Source: Imperialibacter roseus
GTDB lineage: Bacteria > Bacteroidota > Bacteroidia > Cytophagales > Cyclobacteriaceae
Assembly (NCBI RefSeq): GCF_032999765.1
Contig: NZ_CP136051.1
Coordinates: 1,464,417-1,528,416, forward strand
Direction of reading: 5' to 3'
DNA: 64,000 nt
Under the pieces are notes generated by a model, which searched no databases, had not been told where the DNA came from, and worked only from the letters and a program-made list of their open reading frames with translations. The position numbers and the translations under genes were made by a program. This document shows, in pieces, positions 32,686 to 42,353 of this stretch; position 1 is the first letter of the stretch, and each line of letters begins with the position of its first letter.

Positions 32686-33990
32686 ATGAAAAAGCCAGAA
32701 CCATTCACCCGAAGAAAGTTTATTAAAAACACCACGGGAGCTGCCATTGTGCTGGGCTTCCCCACCATTATTCCATCAAGTGCCTTTGGAGCCAACGACA
32801 AGGTGCAGGTGGCTGTACTTGGCGTAAACGGCAGAGGGAAAGATCACATCAAGGGATTTCAGGGCCTTGAAAACGCTCAGGTGGCGACACTATGTGACCC
32901 TGATAAAAATATCCTGACCACCAGGGCTGGAGAATTTGAGGCGACATATGGCGCTAAAGTGAAAATGGAGCAGGACTTGAGAAAGGTGTTTAACGACAAA
33001 AACATTGACGCAGTGAGCATTGCCACGCCAAATCACTGGCACACGCTAGCCGCCATTTGGGCCATGCAGGCAGGCAAGGATGTTTACGTGGAAAAGCCAG
33101 GGACTCATAACCTTTACGAGGGTAAGAAATTGATTGAAGCCGCCAAAAAGTACAACCGTGTGGTTCAGCACGGCGTGCAGCTTCGGAGCTCAGTAGCCAT
33201 GCAAGAGGCTATTCAGCACCTGCGTGACGGACTCATTGGTAATGTTTATATGGCCAGGGGACTTGTGTTTAAGTGGAGGCCTGATATTGGTGACAAAGGA
33301 ACCGAGCCTGTGCCAGCAGGACTCGACTACGATCTTTGGACTGGCCCTGCCGAGATGCGGGACTTCTCCAGAAACTACGTGCACTACAACTGGCACTGGA
33401 GTTGGAACTATGGCAATGGCGACGTAGGCAACCAGGGCATTCACGAAACCGACCTGTGCATGTGGGGGCTGGACGTGGGATTGCCTACCCAGATCGCATC
33501 GATGGGAGGGAAGTTCCTGTGGGATGATTACAAAGAAACCCCTGAAGTGTTGACTTCCACCTACCACTACCCGGATCAAAAGAAGATGATTCAGTTCGAG
33601 GTTCGCCCATGGATGACTAACAAGGAAGATGGCGTCGGCATTGGAAACATCTTTTACGGAAGCGAGGGGTACATGGTGGTGAATGGATACAATGAGTACC
33701 AGACGTTTTTGGGCAAGGACAAGACACCTGGGCCAACAAGAAAAGAGGGCGGCAGCCACTATCAAAATTTTGTCGATGCAGTGCTGGCCAAAAATCCAGC
33801 TATGTGCAATGCACCTGTTGAGACGGCCCATCTGTCGTCAGGCCTGGCTCACCTGGGGAATATTGCCTATCACACTGGCCGTGTTTTGACCTTCGACCCA
33901 AAAACGGAGACGTTCCCAGGTGACGATGAAGCCAATGCTATGACGAAAAGGGAGTACCGGGCACCTTACGCTATTCCAAAAAAGATCTAA
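32686..33990 (+). CDS. Tat-exported Gfo/Idh/MocA-family oxidoreductase
   Basis: The 434-aa protein carries a twin-arginine signal (FTRRKFIKNTTGAAIVLGF). It then has a Rossmann domain with VAVLGVNGRGKDHIKGF, the cofactor motif VYVEKPGTHNLYEGKKLIEA and a C-terminal substrate domain with WHWSWNYGNGDVGNQGIHE and the His/Asp catalytic region. This subgroup (long Gfo/Idh with Tat leader) is abundant in Bacteroidota and acts on glycosides or sugar acids in the periplasm with bound NAD. It diverges from the DUF6807 gene over a 273-bp region that should hold both promoters. Confidence 0.92.
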   Translation: MKKPEPFTRRKFIKNTTGAAIVLGFPTIIPSSAFGANDKVQVAVLGVNGRGKDHIKGFQGLENAQVATLCDPDKNILTTRAGEFEATYGAKVKMEQDLRKVFNDKNIDAVSIATPNHWHTLAAIWAMQAGKDVYVEKPGTHNLYEGKKLIEAAKKYNRVVQHGVQLRSSVAMQEAIQHLRDGLIGNVYMARGLVFKWRPDIGDKGTEPVPAGLDYDLWTGPAEMRDFSRNYVHYNWHWSWNYGNGDVGNQGIHETDLCMWGLDVGLPTQIASMGGKFLWDDYKETPEVLTSTYHYPDQKKMIQFEVRPWMTNKEDGVGIGNIFYGSEGYMVVNGYNEYQTFLGKDKTPGPTRKEGGSHYQNFVDAVLAKNPAMCNAPVETAHLSSGLAHLGNIAYHTGRVLTFDPKTETFPGDDEANAMTKREYRAPYAIPKKI

Positions 33991-34033
33991 GGCATAGGAA
34001 ACCCCGGTGCATTTTCAGTTTGAAAGGCTGTCC

Positions 34034-34588
34034 TTAAAAAACGCCAAACAGCTCAATGTCAAAGATGAGATTGGAGTTTTTTGGGATGGCCACTTTGCCG
34101 GAACTGTCACGGACATCATTTGCTCCGTACCCAAGTCCTGATGGGATGTATAATGTAATTGTAGACCCGTTCGGAATGAGCGGCAATGTTGTCTGGAAGC
34201 CGGCTATTAGTCTGTAAAGGTAGGTTTCCAGTTTATCGCCAGCGTCGAATTCTTCGCCAGTACTGAGCAGTTTGCCAGAGTACTTGATCCATACGATACT
34301 CTCCAATTTGGGCTTCTCTCCATTGCCCAGAGTATCAATTTTGTATCGAACACCCTGTGGTTCTGTTAAAATAACGTCGGTAAAACCCCAAACGGCCAGC
34401 GAATCGTCAATGATCTTTGTGTCAATATCCAGCTGAGTTTGGTCTACATTTTTCAGGGCGCTGTCCAATAGGTCTTGCGCTGTGAGGGTTTCGGCCACTT
34501 CTTTGTTGCAGCTTGAAAAGAGAAAAATGAATGCTGCCAGTAAAATATTTGCTCTCAAGGCAAAGGTTCTGTTTAGTTCAATCCTCAT
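34034..34588 (-). CDS. FKBP-type peptidyl-prolyl isomerase lipoprotein
   Basis: The 184-aa protein has a lipobox (ILLAAFIFLFSSCNKE, Cys near residue 28). A helical spacer follows, then an FKBP domain (about residues 80-184) with VWIKYSGKLLSTGEEFDAG, GFQTTLPLIPNGSTITLYIP and SGLGYGANDVRDS. It should speed Pro isomerisation of proteins in the periplasm while anchored to a membrane. The central ligand-pocket residues look mostly conserved. It converges with the Gfo/Idh gene (43 nt between stops) and is 215 bp from the DUF255 gene. Confidence 0.92.
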   Translation of the reverse strand: MRIELNRTFALRANILLAAFIFLFSSCNKEVAETLTAQDLLDSALKNVDQTQLDIDTKIIDDSLAVWGFTDVILTEPQGVRYKIDTLGNGEKPKLESIVWIKYSGKLLSTGEEFDAGDKLETYLYRLIAGFQTTLPLIPNGSTITLYIPSGLGYGANDVRDSSGKVAIPKNSNLIFDIELFGVF

Positions 34589-34803
34589 TAGTTAAGTTTT
34601 CTGTTTAAAGTTGGCTAACCATAATAGTTGATAAGACCCTCACAGTCTCAAATGGTTTAAAGGCAACGGTGATTTTATTGGTTCAAAGTTAGAAGAAATG
34701 AATCTTTTAATAGGCTGTTTTCGGCAGGAAGGCGCAAAAATTACCTGTCAATTCCAGGAAAACACAATCAAGTCTTGACTTCATGAGTTCAATAGTGATA
34801 GGT

Positions 34804-36909
34804 TTAATTGCCACTTAGCTGCTTCAACGCCTGTTCCACACTTTTTACCGGAAGCTTGCATACTTTGTTTTGACATACATAAATGATGGTTTCGCCCTCT
34901 ACAAGCTTATTTTCAAGCAGGGGAAGATTTTCACTGTCCCCTCCCATAAGCAGCATTCCTGGGTGATACTCCTTCATTAAAAGCCGGCTTTTTTCCAGTG
35001 CATCTGGCCCCATCACTGCAACTTCAAAGGGTTCGTTCAGCAGCAAGCCCATCAAGCTCGCCCATTTGGCAAAGTAAGGGCCGCTTTGGGTGAAGTCTTT
35101 TGAAAGTGAGCTCACCATTTTCATACTCATGTCCAGATACGCCGCAGATTCATAGTAATGCCCGAGTTTGAAAAGTACTTCGGCCATAGCTGCGTTCGAC
35201 GAGGGGATTACCTGGTCGGCGATTTCGAATTTCCTCGCCACCAGCTGCTCCGACTTATTGGATGTGTAGTAGAAGAAGCCAGTAGATGTATCGTGAAAGT
35301 GTGTGACGGCATAGTCGGCAAGGCTGCGGGCCTGCTCAAGCCAGCTAATATCGAAAGTAGCCTGATAAAGCTGGATGAATGCCAGCGAGAGGAAAGCGTA
35401 GTCGTCGAGGAAGGCCTCGATCGACGGCCCGCCATTTGTATAGCTTCGCCACAGTCCGCCGTCGCTTCTTATCATGTTTTTCTTTAGAAAGTCAGCATTT
35501 CTAAGGGCAATATCGAGGTACTCCGGTTTGCCGAATGCCCAGTAGGCATCTATGTAACCCGACAGCATAAGGGCGTTCCAGGAGGTGAGTATCTTATCAT
35601 CCAGCGACGGCCGGATCCGCTTATTTCTGGCTGCTAGAAGTCGTTTTCTCGACTTTTCAATTGCCGTTGTCGCCGCATCTGCGGTCAGCGTAGGCTTTGT
35701 GGCCAGCTTTGAAAGGCCGGTTTGCCTGTACAAGACGTTCTTCCAATGCTCCCAATTGCCTTCGGGAGTGATACCGTAATAGTCGCAGAAGAGCTCCGCC
35801 GATTTTGTGTCTAGAAGCGCTTCTATTTCAGCTTTTGTCCACACGTAGAATGTGCCTTCTTCACCTTCGCTATCGGCATTCAGTGAGGAGTAAAAGCCAG
35901 ACTGCGGCGAGGTAAGTTCGTCGCCCACGAACGAAAGTGTTTCTTCCACCACACGAGCATAAGCCTGATTTTTCGTTAGCTGATAAGCATGGGCGTACAG
36001 GCTAACCAGTTGGCCATTGTCGTACAGCATTTTTTCAAAGTGAGGTACTCTCCACTCTGCATCTGTCGAGTACCTGGCAAACCCTCCCGCCAGGTGATCG
36101 TAAATTCCACCGGCAGCCATAGCATCGAGGGTAGTGCTGACCACTTTCAGGGTACGTTCACTATTGTTTTGGCGGTGCTCCTGAAGCAGGAATTCCCAAA
36201 CGACGGGCATTGGAAACTTGGGTGCCCCTGCCAGGCCGCCAGATAAATAATCTAGCTCTGGCTCCCAGTTAGTGAATATGCCTTGATAGGTTTGAAGTAG
36301 CTCGGTATTTGCTTCTGACTCAGCTGAAGCAATCATGTTGTTTTCAAGGATGCCTTCAGTGACGGCGGCTGCCTGTTTGTCTACATTCAATCGATCAGAC
36401 TTGTATGCCTCGGTGATTTGATTCAGCAAGTTGATCCATTGGTCTTTCGGAAAATAGGTGCCTGCGTAGAATGGCTTGCCGTTTGGTAGAGCAAATGCAT
36501 TCAGCGGCCAACCAGCACGGCCTGAGATAAGTTGGGCGGCGTCGATGTATACCTGATCGACGTCGGGCCGCTCTTCTCTGTCGATTTTGATTGCCACAAA
36601 ATTCGCATTCATGATGCGAGCCACCGTGGTGTCCATAAAAGACTCTTCCTCCATCACATGGCACCAGTGGCACGAAGCATAGCCAATGCTGATGATCAGC
36701 GGCTTGCTTTCACTGGTCGCTTTCGTCAGGGCCTCGTCTCCCCATTCGTACCAGTCCACGGGGTTGTCGGCGTGTTCACGCAGGTAGGGGCTGCTCGCTT
36801 TCGCCAGGCGATTGAGTGATACGGTGTTTTCTGTCGCCGGCGAACTGCATCCTGCACAAACCAGGGCTGTGAGCACCACCCAGGCCCATCCTTTTCTCTC
36901 TACACGCAT
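34804..36909 (-). CDS. DUF255 thioredoxin-like lipoprotein (YyaL/SSP411 type)
   Basis: The start is placed at the ATG at 36909; the frame opens with TTG two codons earlier. The 701-aa protein has a lipobox ([13 protein letters not shown]). A thioredoxin-like DUF255 domain follows with the hallmark [14 protein letters not shown] (about residues 78-91) and [15 protein letters not shown], then a long alpha/alpha toroid domain resembling glycoside hydrolase barrels ([32 protein letters not shown]). Known relatives are cytoplasmic or exported proteins of uncertain activity. It begins 6 nt after the stop of the ASPIC/VCBS gene, so the two are translationally coupled. Confidence 0.9.
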   Translation of the reverse strand: MRVERKGWAWVVLTALVCAGCSSPATENTVSLNRLAKASSPYLREHADNPVDWYEWGDEALTKATSESKPLIISIGYASCHWCHVMEEESFMDTTVARIMNANFVAIKIDREERPDVDQVYIDAAQLISGRAGWPLNAFALPNGKPFYAGTYFPKDQWINLLNQITEAYKSDRLNVDKQAAAVTEGILENNMIASAESEANTELLQTYQGIFTNWEPELDYLSGGLAGAPKFPMPVVWEFLLQEHRQNNSERTLKVVSTTLDAMAAGGIYDHLAGGFARYSTDAEWRVPHFEKMLYDNGQLVSLYAHAYQLTKNQAYARVVEETLSFVGDELTSPQSGFYSSLNADSEGEEGTFYVWTKAEIEALLDTKSAELFCDYYGITPEGNWEHWKNVLYRQTGLSKLATKPTLTADAATTAIEKSRKRLLAARNKRIRPSLDDKILTSWNALMLSGYIDAYWAFGKPEYLDIALRNADFLKKNMIRSDGGLWRSYTNGGPSIEAFLDDYAFLSLAFIQLYQATFDISWLEQARSLADYAVTHFHDTSTGFFYYTSNKSEQLVARKFEIADQVIPSSNAAMAEVLFKLGHYYESAAYLDMSMKMVSSLSKDFTQSGPYFAKWASLMGLLLNEPFEVAVMGPDALEKSRLLMKEYHPGMLLMGGDSENLPLLENKLVEGETIIYVCQNKVCKLPVKSVEQALKQLSGN

Positions 36910-36915
36910 ATCCAA

Positions 36916-39900
36916 CTATTTATTGAGCGCTACTTTTTCATCAGAGGTGGCCCGGGAGGTCGAAAAAATCCTTAGCATGTCATTATTGGATGAAACAAGC
37001 ACCAGCCAATTTTTTCCAGACTTGATCATTTGCACATCTTTGACGTTGAAGGGTACAAAGAAGCCGCTTTGAAGGCTTCCCGCTGCCTTGAATTCGAAGT
37101 TACCAAGCCCTTTCAAAAACGCTCCGGGCGAGGCATCATTGGGAGTGGTTTCTACTTCTGTGTCGAACTTGTTGCCTGCCACAAGAAGGTCTTTGATGCC
37201 ATCGCCATCAAAATCCTCCACGAGTATGCCGTTGACCGCTGAAAGCTGCGCTTCGATAGGCAGTTTTTTACTTTCAAACTTTGCGTCATTGTTCACCAGA
37301 ATGGCATTTGAAAAAGTATAGACTTTTTTATTCAGCGCTGAGTTCATTCCCGGCCCTAAAATCGACTGAAGATCCGAGCTTGCGAAGGAGAGGTAGCTGG
37401 GGAATTTTTGTCGAATGGATGGTACCTGGCCGGAGCTGCATTCGATACCACGAACGGGCACCAAAACAGAGTCGTTGTAATAACGGGCCAGGAAAATATC
37501 ATTAGTCCCGTTGTTGTCAAAATCTTTGGCAAACACCTGAAATGGTTTTTCTAAGTTGGTTTTGAACTTGTAGTTCTCGCCCAGGTTTCCAACAATCAAA
37601 TCCTGATCACCATCGCCGTCAATATCGTTGGCCACCACTTTGTTCCACCAGCCTTCTGTTTTGTCAAGTCCGTAGATCACGGTGGCGTTTTTTAGCTTCC
37701 CGTTAACGTTGGCAAATACCATCACAGGCATCCATTCGCCTACAATCACCAGCTCGGCTGTTTTATCTCCATTCAAATCGGCCCAGATGGCAGAGGTTAC
37801 CATGCCCACGTCGGTAAGGTCTGGTGCGAGTGCCTTGGTTTGATCGATGAATTGTCCGGACTCATTAATCAACACATAGCTTCTGGGCGAGTAGGGGTAG
37901 GCACCGGTGATAACGTGCCCACCACGGAAAAGATCAAGGTCGCCATCGCCGTCAATGTCATAAGGCACTACCACCGATCCGCTGCTTTGCGTGTTGATGG
38001 TTGCTGACTTGGCAAAGTTGCCTTTCCCATCATTCAAATAAAGCCTGTCCTTGTATTGCTCGGCTTTGTCAGGAAACTCGCTTCCTCCACTCACAACATA
38101 AAGATCAAGGTCTCCATCGCCATCAGCATCGAACAATGTGGATCCCATGTCTTCATAGCTTTTGTCTGCTGCAAAGGCGGCTGTAGATTTTTTAGCCAGC
38201 TTGCCTTTTGACTGTATGTAAAGCTGCCCGGCCTGGCCAGAAGCACCACCAATGAATAGATCGTCTTCTTCATCTCCGTTAACATCACCAGTTGACATGA
38301 AAGGCCCGCTCATCGAGAAATTGTGTGGAAGCAGTGTTTGGTCTTTGTATTCATTCACTTCGTTTTCCTTGTGCACAAAAGTTTCCGCCAATACTCCGGG
38401 CGAGGCCTGAAACAATAACTCCTTTGAAGCGGGAAGTTTCTTTGGCTTCACTGCTTTCTCGTAGGAAACAACAACTGTTTGATTGACGCCAGCAATAGAC
38501 ATAGTATTCTGCGTACCATCAAGCCATGAAACTCTAAGGCTGTCGATGCCAGCAGCTTGACCCAGACCGAAATGGACTATTGGGTCGTTTGACGAAAGAT
38601 AACCCCTTACAGTTTTGTTCTCGAAAAACTGAATTTTGCCATCGTAGTATATGGTGACTTTAGCTCCCATGCCATCTGCATTCGTAGCAGGCCCGTCGAG
38701 CTTTACCTTCAGGTAATTATTGCGATCAGACGAGGTGTTTTCGTAGATGAAAGCTTCGTCATCCAGGTTGTTGATGACAAGTTCCAGGTCTCCATCATTG
38801 TCCAGGTCGCCCACCGCTGCACCATTGGAGAAGCTGGTTTCATCAAAGCCCCATGAGTCTATTGCGTTTTCAAAATGCAGGTTGCCGGTGTTTCTGAAAA
38901 GGTAGTTTTTCACCTTAATGGGATCATATACCTCAATGAAATCCTTGTAACCATTTTTAAGCATGTCGTTCATCGACGTGTATTTGCTTTTGTTTTTTAG
39001 GACAAAATCCCGTAGTTTCTTGTCAAGGTCCCCATCAAACACATCACGGCGATAACCATTGGCGACAAAAACGTCTCTGTATCCGTCGTTATCAAAATCT
39101 GACATCAGAACCGACCAGCTCCATTCTGTTTTGGACACTCCGGCCATTTGCGAAATGTCGCCAAAGAATGAATTCCCCTGATTTAGGTGGAGCGCATTGT
39201 GCATGTACTGCTTGTGCATGCCTCCGTTCACAATATTGTAAAACCCTTCGACGTCCATTGAGGGCATGGATACCTTTGATCGCTTGTAATCTTCGGGAAG
39301 CATTTCGGTAACCATAATATCTTCCAGCCCATCGTTGTTGATGTCTGCCACATCAGTACCCATCGAGTACATCGAGATGTGGTTGGTGGTTTCTTTGATC
39401 TGTTCTTTGAAAGTGCCGTTTTTCTGGTTGATGTACATATAGTCACCCTCGGCAAAGTCATTGGCAACGAAAATATCGGTATAACCATCACCATTAAAGT
39501 CAGCGGTAACTACGCTGAGCGCATAGCCGAAATTGTTTTTGATGCCAGCCTGGACACCGATTTCACGGAACTTGCCATTCTCGTTTTTGTATAGCTTATC
39601 TCTGCTGAAGGAGGGAGACAGCTTTTTTTGCCGGATCATTTCAGTGAGTGGAAGGTCGAACGAATCCGGCCTGTTAGTCAGGTAAACATCCAGATCGTTG
39701 TCATTGTCCATATCAAAAAATGACGCATGTATGGAGTAGCCAGACTCGTCAAGCCCGAACTCCTTTGCCTGTTCCTTGAAGGTCAGGTCTCCCTGATTGA
39801 TATATAGTAAGTTGGTTCTTTTTTCTTCGCTATCGTGATAGCCGCCCTTGCAGACGTATATGTCAAGCAAGCCGTCGCCATTGATGTCTACCATGGTCAC

Positions 39901-40293
39901 GCCGTTGTTCCACCGGCCATTGCCTTCCACGCCTGCTGATTGAGAAATGTCTTTGAATTTCAGGTCCCCCTCGTTGAGGTAAAGCTTGTTAGGCACTTCA
40001 TTACCTGTAAAATATATGTCAGCGAGTCCATCATTGTTGATGTCTCCAATACCAACGCCGCCACCATTGTACACGTAGGCGAAATTATCGAAGTAGTTGT
40101 CGTAGTTCTCATCCACGTCGTTGCGGAAAGTAACTCCGCTGCTGGTCCCGGGGAGCCTTTTAAAAACAGGTACTTCCTTCTTCTCTTCAGGCGTCGAGAC
40201 GACATCCGTCTTGGTTTCGCAGGCCGCAAGTATCGATAAAAGCAGAAGTGCTCCGAAAATGGAGGTTAGATGTATTTGTAGTTTAAACAGCAT
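36916..40293 (-). CDS. ASPIC/UnbV and FG-GAP (VCBS) repeat lipoprotein
   Basis: The 1125-aa protein has a lipobox (LLLLSILAACETKTD). It carries many FG-GAP calcium-binding repeats, for example DINNDGLADIYFTGN, DINGDGLLDIYVCKGG, DFNGDGYTDIFVANDF, DADGDGDLDLYVVSGG and DIDGDGDQDLIVGNLG, spread over two beta-propellers. An ASPIC/UnbV domain lies between them (about residues 520-610, GMGAKVTIYYDGK, VHFGLGQAAGIDSLRVSW). This architecture is typical of surface lipoproteins encoded behind SusC/SusD pairs. It probably binds glycan or protein at the cell surface. SusD ends 268 nt upstream after a terminator-like hairpin. Confidence 0.92.
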   Translation of the reverse strand: MLFKLQIHLTSIFGALLLLSILAACETKTDVVSTPEEKKEVPVFKRLPGTSSGVTFRNDVDENYDNYFDNFAYVYNGGGVGIGDINNDGLADIYFTGNEVPNKLYLNEGDLKFKDISQSAGVEGNGRWNNGVTMVDINGDGLLDIYVCKGGYHDSEEKRTNLLYINQGDLTFKEQAKEFGLDESGYSIHASFFDMDNDNDLDVYLTNRPDSFDLPLTEMIRQKKLSPSFSRDKLYKNENGKFREIGVQAGIKNNFGYALSVVTADFNGDGYTDIFVANDFAEGDYMYINQKNGTFKEQIKETTNHISMYSMGTDVADINNDGLEDIMVTEMLPEDYKRSKVSMPSMDVEGFYNIVNGGMHKQYMHNALHLNQGNSFFGDISQMAGVSKTEWSWSVLMSDFDNDGYRDVFVANGYRRDVFDGDLDKKLRDFVLKNKSKYTSMNDMLKNGYKDFIEVYDPIKVKNYLFRNTGNLHFENAIDSWGFDETSFSNGAAVGDLDNDGDLELVINNLDDEAFIYENTSSDRNNYLKVKLDGPATNADGMGAKVTIYYDGKIQFFENKTVRGYLSSNDPIVHFGLGQAAGIDSLRVSWLDGTQNTMSIAGVNQTVVVSYEKAVKPKKLPASKELLFQASPGVLAETFVHKENEVNEYKDQTLLPHNFSMSGPFMSTGDVNGDEEDDLFIGGASGQAGQLYIQSKGKLAKKSTAAFAADKSYEDMGSTLFDADGDGDLDLYVVSGGSEFPDKAEQYKDRLYLNDGKGNFAKSATINTQSSGSVVVPYDIDGDGDLDLFRGGHVITGAYPYSPRSYVLINESGQFIDQTKALAPDLTDVGMVTSAIWADLNGDKTAELVIVGEWMPVMVFANVNGKLKNATVIYGLDKTEGWWNKVVANDIDGDGDQDLIVGNLGENYKFKTNLEKPFQVFAKDFDNNGTNDIFLARYYNDSVLVPVRGIECSSGQVPSIRQKFPSYLSFASSDLQSILGPGMNSALNKKVYTFSNAILVNNDAKFESKKLPIEAQLSAVNGILVEDFDGDGIKDLLVAGNKFDTEVETTPNDASPGAFLKGLGNFEFKAAGSLQSGFFVPFNVKDVQMIKSGKNWLVLVSSNNDMLRIFSTSRATSDEKVALNK

Positions 40294-40505
40294 AACGGCA
40301 ATATGATTTGGGTAGGCAGTCAGCCGAAATCCAATGGTTGTTGACTGACTTACCTGCTCTTTTAAAATTAGGTCAAAGTTAAGGGCTTTGCAAGACTAAA
40401 GGATGTTCACCAGCCTTTCTCTTTTCTCACAGCCAAAAGCATTTATGAAACTGGTGGAATCAATTAGTCAAATTGATTCGTTGACACCCCTCAATAAAAT
40501 AAGAA

Positions 40506-40528
40506 GGGCCAGGCAATATGCCCGGCCC
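40506..40528 (-). terminator. Terminator-like hairpin after susD-like gene
   Basis: gggccaggc (40506-40514) pairs with gcccggccc (40520-40528) with one mismatch and a 5-nt loop. It lies about 30 nt after the SusD stop codon on the minus strand and may attenuate read-through into the ASPIC/VCBS gene. Confidence 0.65.
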
Positions 40529-40560
40529 ATCAAAAACTGCTATTTAATTATTACTGAAGT

Positions 40561-42330
40561 TTAATTACAATCTGCTCCCGGATAGCCACAGTTCTGAGGG
40601 TATCCACCAACAGTTCTGTCTATCTGTGTCTGCGGTATCGGACGTTTGGTGTGGTAGTCCTGAATATTGCCTGCCCCAAGCGGGTTGTAGGCTCTAACAT
40701 ACTCCACCAGTTTTCCTGTTCTTACCAGGTCAAACCAGCGACACTGTTCGCCATCCAATTCGAGAGCACGCTCTCTCAGGATAAAGTCGATGTCGACATC
40801 AGCTGCGGTGATTTGCATCGCTGCCTCCATGCCGTCTTTGGCAGCTCTTGTTCTTACCACGTTGATATCGTCGGCAGCTCCGGCGCTGTTTCCAGCCAGG
40901 AAGCGAGCTTCAGCACGAAGCAGATAGGCATCAGCCAGTCTCATCACGAACCAGTCTCTTGACCCACGTTCCCACTGGATAGTCGGTCTGCGGGGATCAA
41001 TGAACTTTTTCAAAGTAGGGAACAATCTTTCTGTATAGAAATACTGGTCGCCATCAAAAGCCGGATCCTGAGTGATTACGTTGTAGCGAACCTGGAATTT
41101 CTTGCCTGTCATCCACTCAGCGTCTTTGCCAGGCCCTGGAACATATATCGCTGTATCTCCAACTGTGAATCTGTCTGTTCCTATGTCGCTTGCAGTAACG
41201 GTTGAACCATCTGCCTTCTTAGCTCCGTTGGTTACATGCACTTGTTCCCACTTAGGAATGCTTTTGGGGTTATTACTGATATAAGCATGCTTGTAGGTCT
41301 GATCGTACCTGGCATCAATATCCCTGTCTTCTGCCCAAACAGAATTCATATAATCAGTTGGTCTGAAACGCTTGAACGGGCGACCACCTTCAATATCACG
41401 AATCATACCCGCACGGATGTCATATTCCATCAAGAAATAAAGATGGCCCCTGTTACCTACGCCACCATTACCACCGTTCAGGATAAGATCAGTAGCGTAC
41501 TGCACCGCCCAAATGATTTCTGAATTGATCTGATTGTCCTGATCCCACAGCGCATCGTGAGATTCAACCAACGCATAACCGTGGTCATTGATCACATTTG
41601 AAAACAAAGTATTAGCGCTTGCAAAATCTGCAGGAGAGCCAAAAGACTGCTGGCCTCGTGTTAGATACGCCTTGGCTAATAGAAACTGAGCTGCTCCCTT
41701 TGTAGCACGGCCATAGTCGCTTTGCGCATCTGGCAAATTGGCAATCGCAAACTCGAGATCAGGAATGATGCCATCTGCATAAACAGCCGATTGAGGTGAA
41801 GGAGCAGCTTCTACTTCTGCACCGATGGTTTCCTCAAGGGTAAGGTAAACATCACCCCAGGTTTGCACCAGGTAGAAATAGTAGTACGCCCTTAGAAAAC
41901 GTGCCTCGGCCTGGCGCTGGGTTTTTAATGCAGCACTCATATCTGATACTGCTTCCGAACGGTTCAATACCGCATTGGCCTGATTGATTCCCTGATAAAG
42001 GAAAGTCCACTGCTGATCAAGAATGTTTACAGTAGGGTTCAAACCATTATCGTAAAAGTTGAATGATTTGTAACCACCATCAGCACCGTTTGTGTGTGTG
42101 TCTGTACCAAAAATGGTCAGCATGTAGGCACGCTCATTACTGTGGATTTCACGCAAGAACGAGTAAGTGGCATCTACAGCATCTTCCAAACCGGCTGCTG
42201 TAGTGTAGTAACTTCCAGCCGAAACATCTGAAATCAGCTTTTCATCGAGGAAGTCAGAACAAGACTGAGCAGTGAACGCTATCAGCGCCAGCGCCAGTAT
42301 TATCGATTTTATATTTTTATTATTCTTCAT
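40561..42330 (-). CDS. SusD/RagB-family glycan-binding lipoprotein
   Basis: The 589-aa lipoprotein has its Cys near residue 24 (LIAFTAQSCSDFLDEK), the SusD_N region (GLEDAVDATYSFLREIHSNE) and a TPR-rich helical body. The conserved RagB C-terminus includes WFVMRLADAYLLRAEARFLAG and DFILRERALELDGEQCRWFDLVRTGKLVEYV-like segments. SusD proteins form the lid of the SusC barrel and bind the oligosaccharide to be imported. It follows the SusC gene by 23 nt, so they are one operon. Confidence 0.96.
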   Translation of the reverse strand: MKNNKNIKSIILALALIAFTAQSCSDFLDEKLISDVSAGSYYTTAAGLEDAVDATYSFLREIHSNERAYMLTIFGTDTHTNGADGGYKSFNFYDNGLNPTVNILDQQWTFLYQGINQANAVLNRSEAVSDMSAALKTQRQAEARFLRAYYYFYLVQTWGDVYLTLEETIGAEVEAAPSPQSAVYADGIIPDLEFAIANLPDAQSDYGRATKGAAQFLLAKAYLTRGQQSFGSPADFASANTLFSNVINDHGYALVESHDALWDQDNQINSEIIWAVQYATDLILNGGNGGVGNRGHLYFLMEYDIRAGMIRDIEGGRPFKRFRPTDYMNSVWAEDRDIDARYDQTYKHAYISNNPKSIPKWEQVHVTNGAKKADGSTVTASDIGTDRFTVGDTAIYVPGPGKDAEWMTGKKFQVRYNVITQDPAFDGDQYFYTERLFPTLKKFIDPRRPTIQWERGSRDWFVMRLADAYLLRAEARFLAGNSAGAADDINVVRTRAAKDGMEAAMQITAADVDIDFILRERALELDGEQCRWFDLVRTGKLVEYVRAYNPLGAGNIQDYHTKRPIPQTQIDRTVGGYPQNCGYPGADCN

Positions 42331-42353
42331 TATTTTCTCGGTTTTGATTCCCC

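Noticed and set aside
33190-33831. 213-aa open frame on the minus strand
   Set aside because: It mirrors the Gfo/Idh gene on the plus strand; only the plus-strand protein shows conserved motifs.
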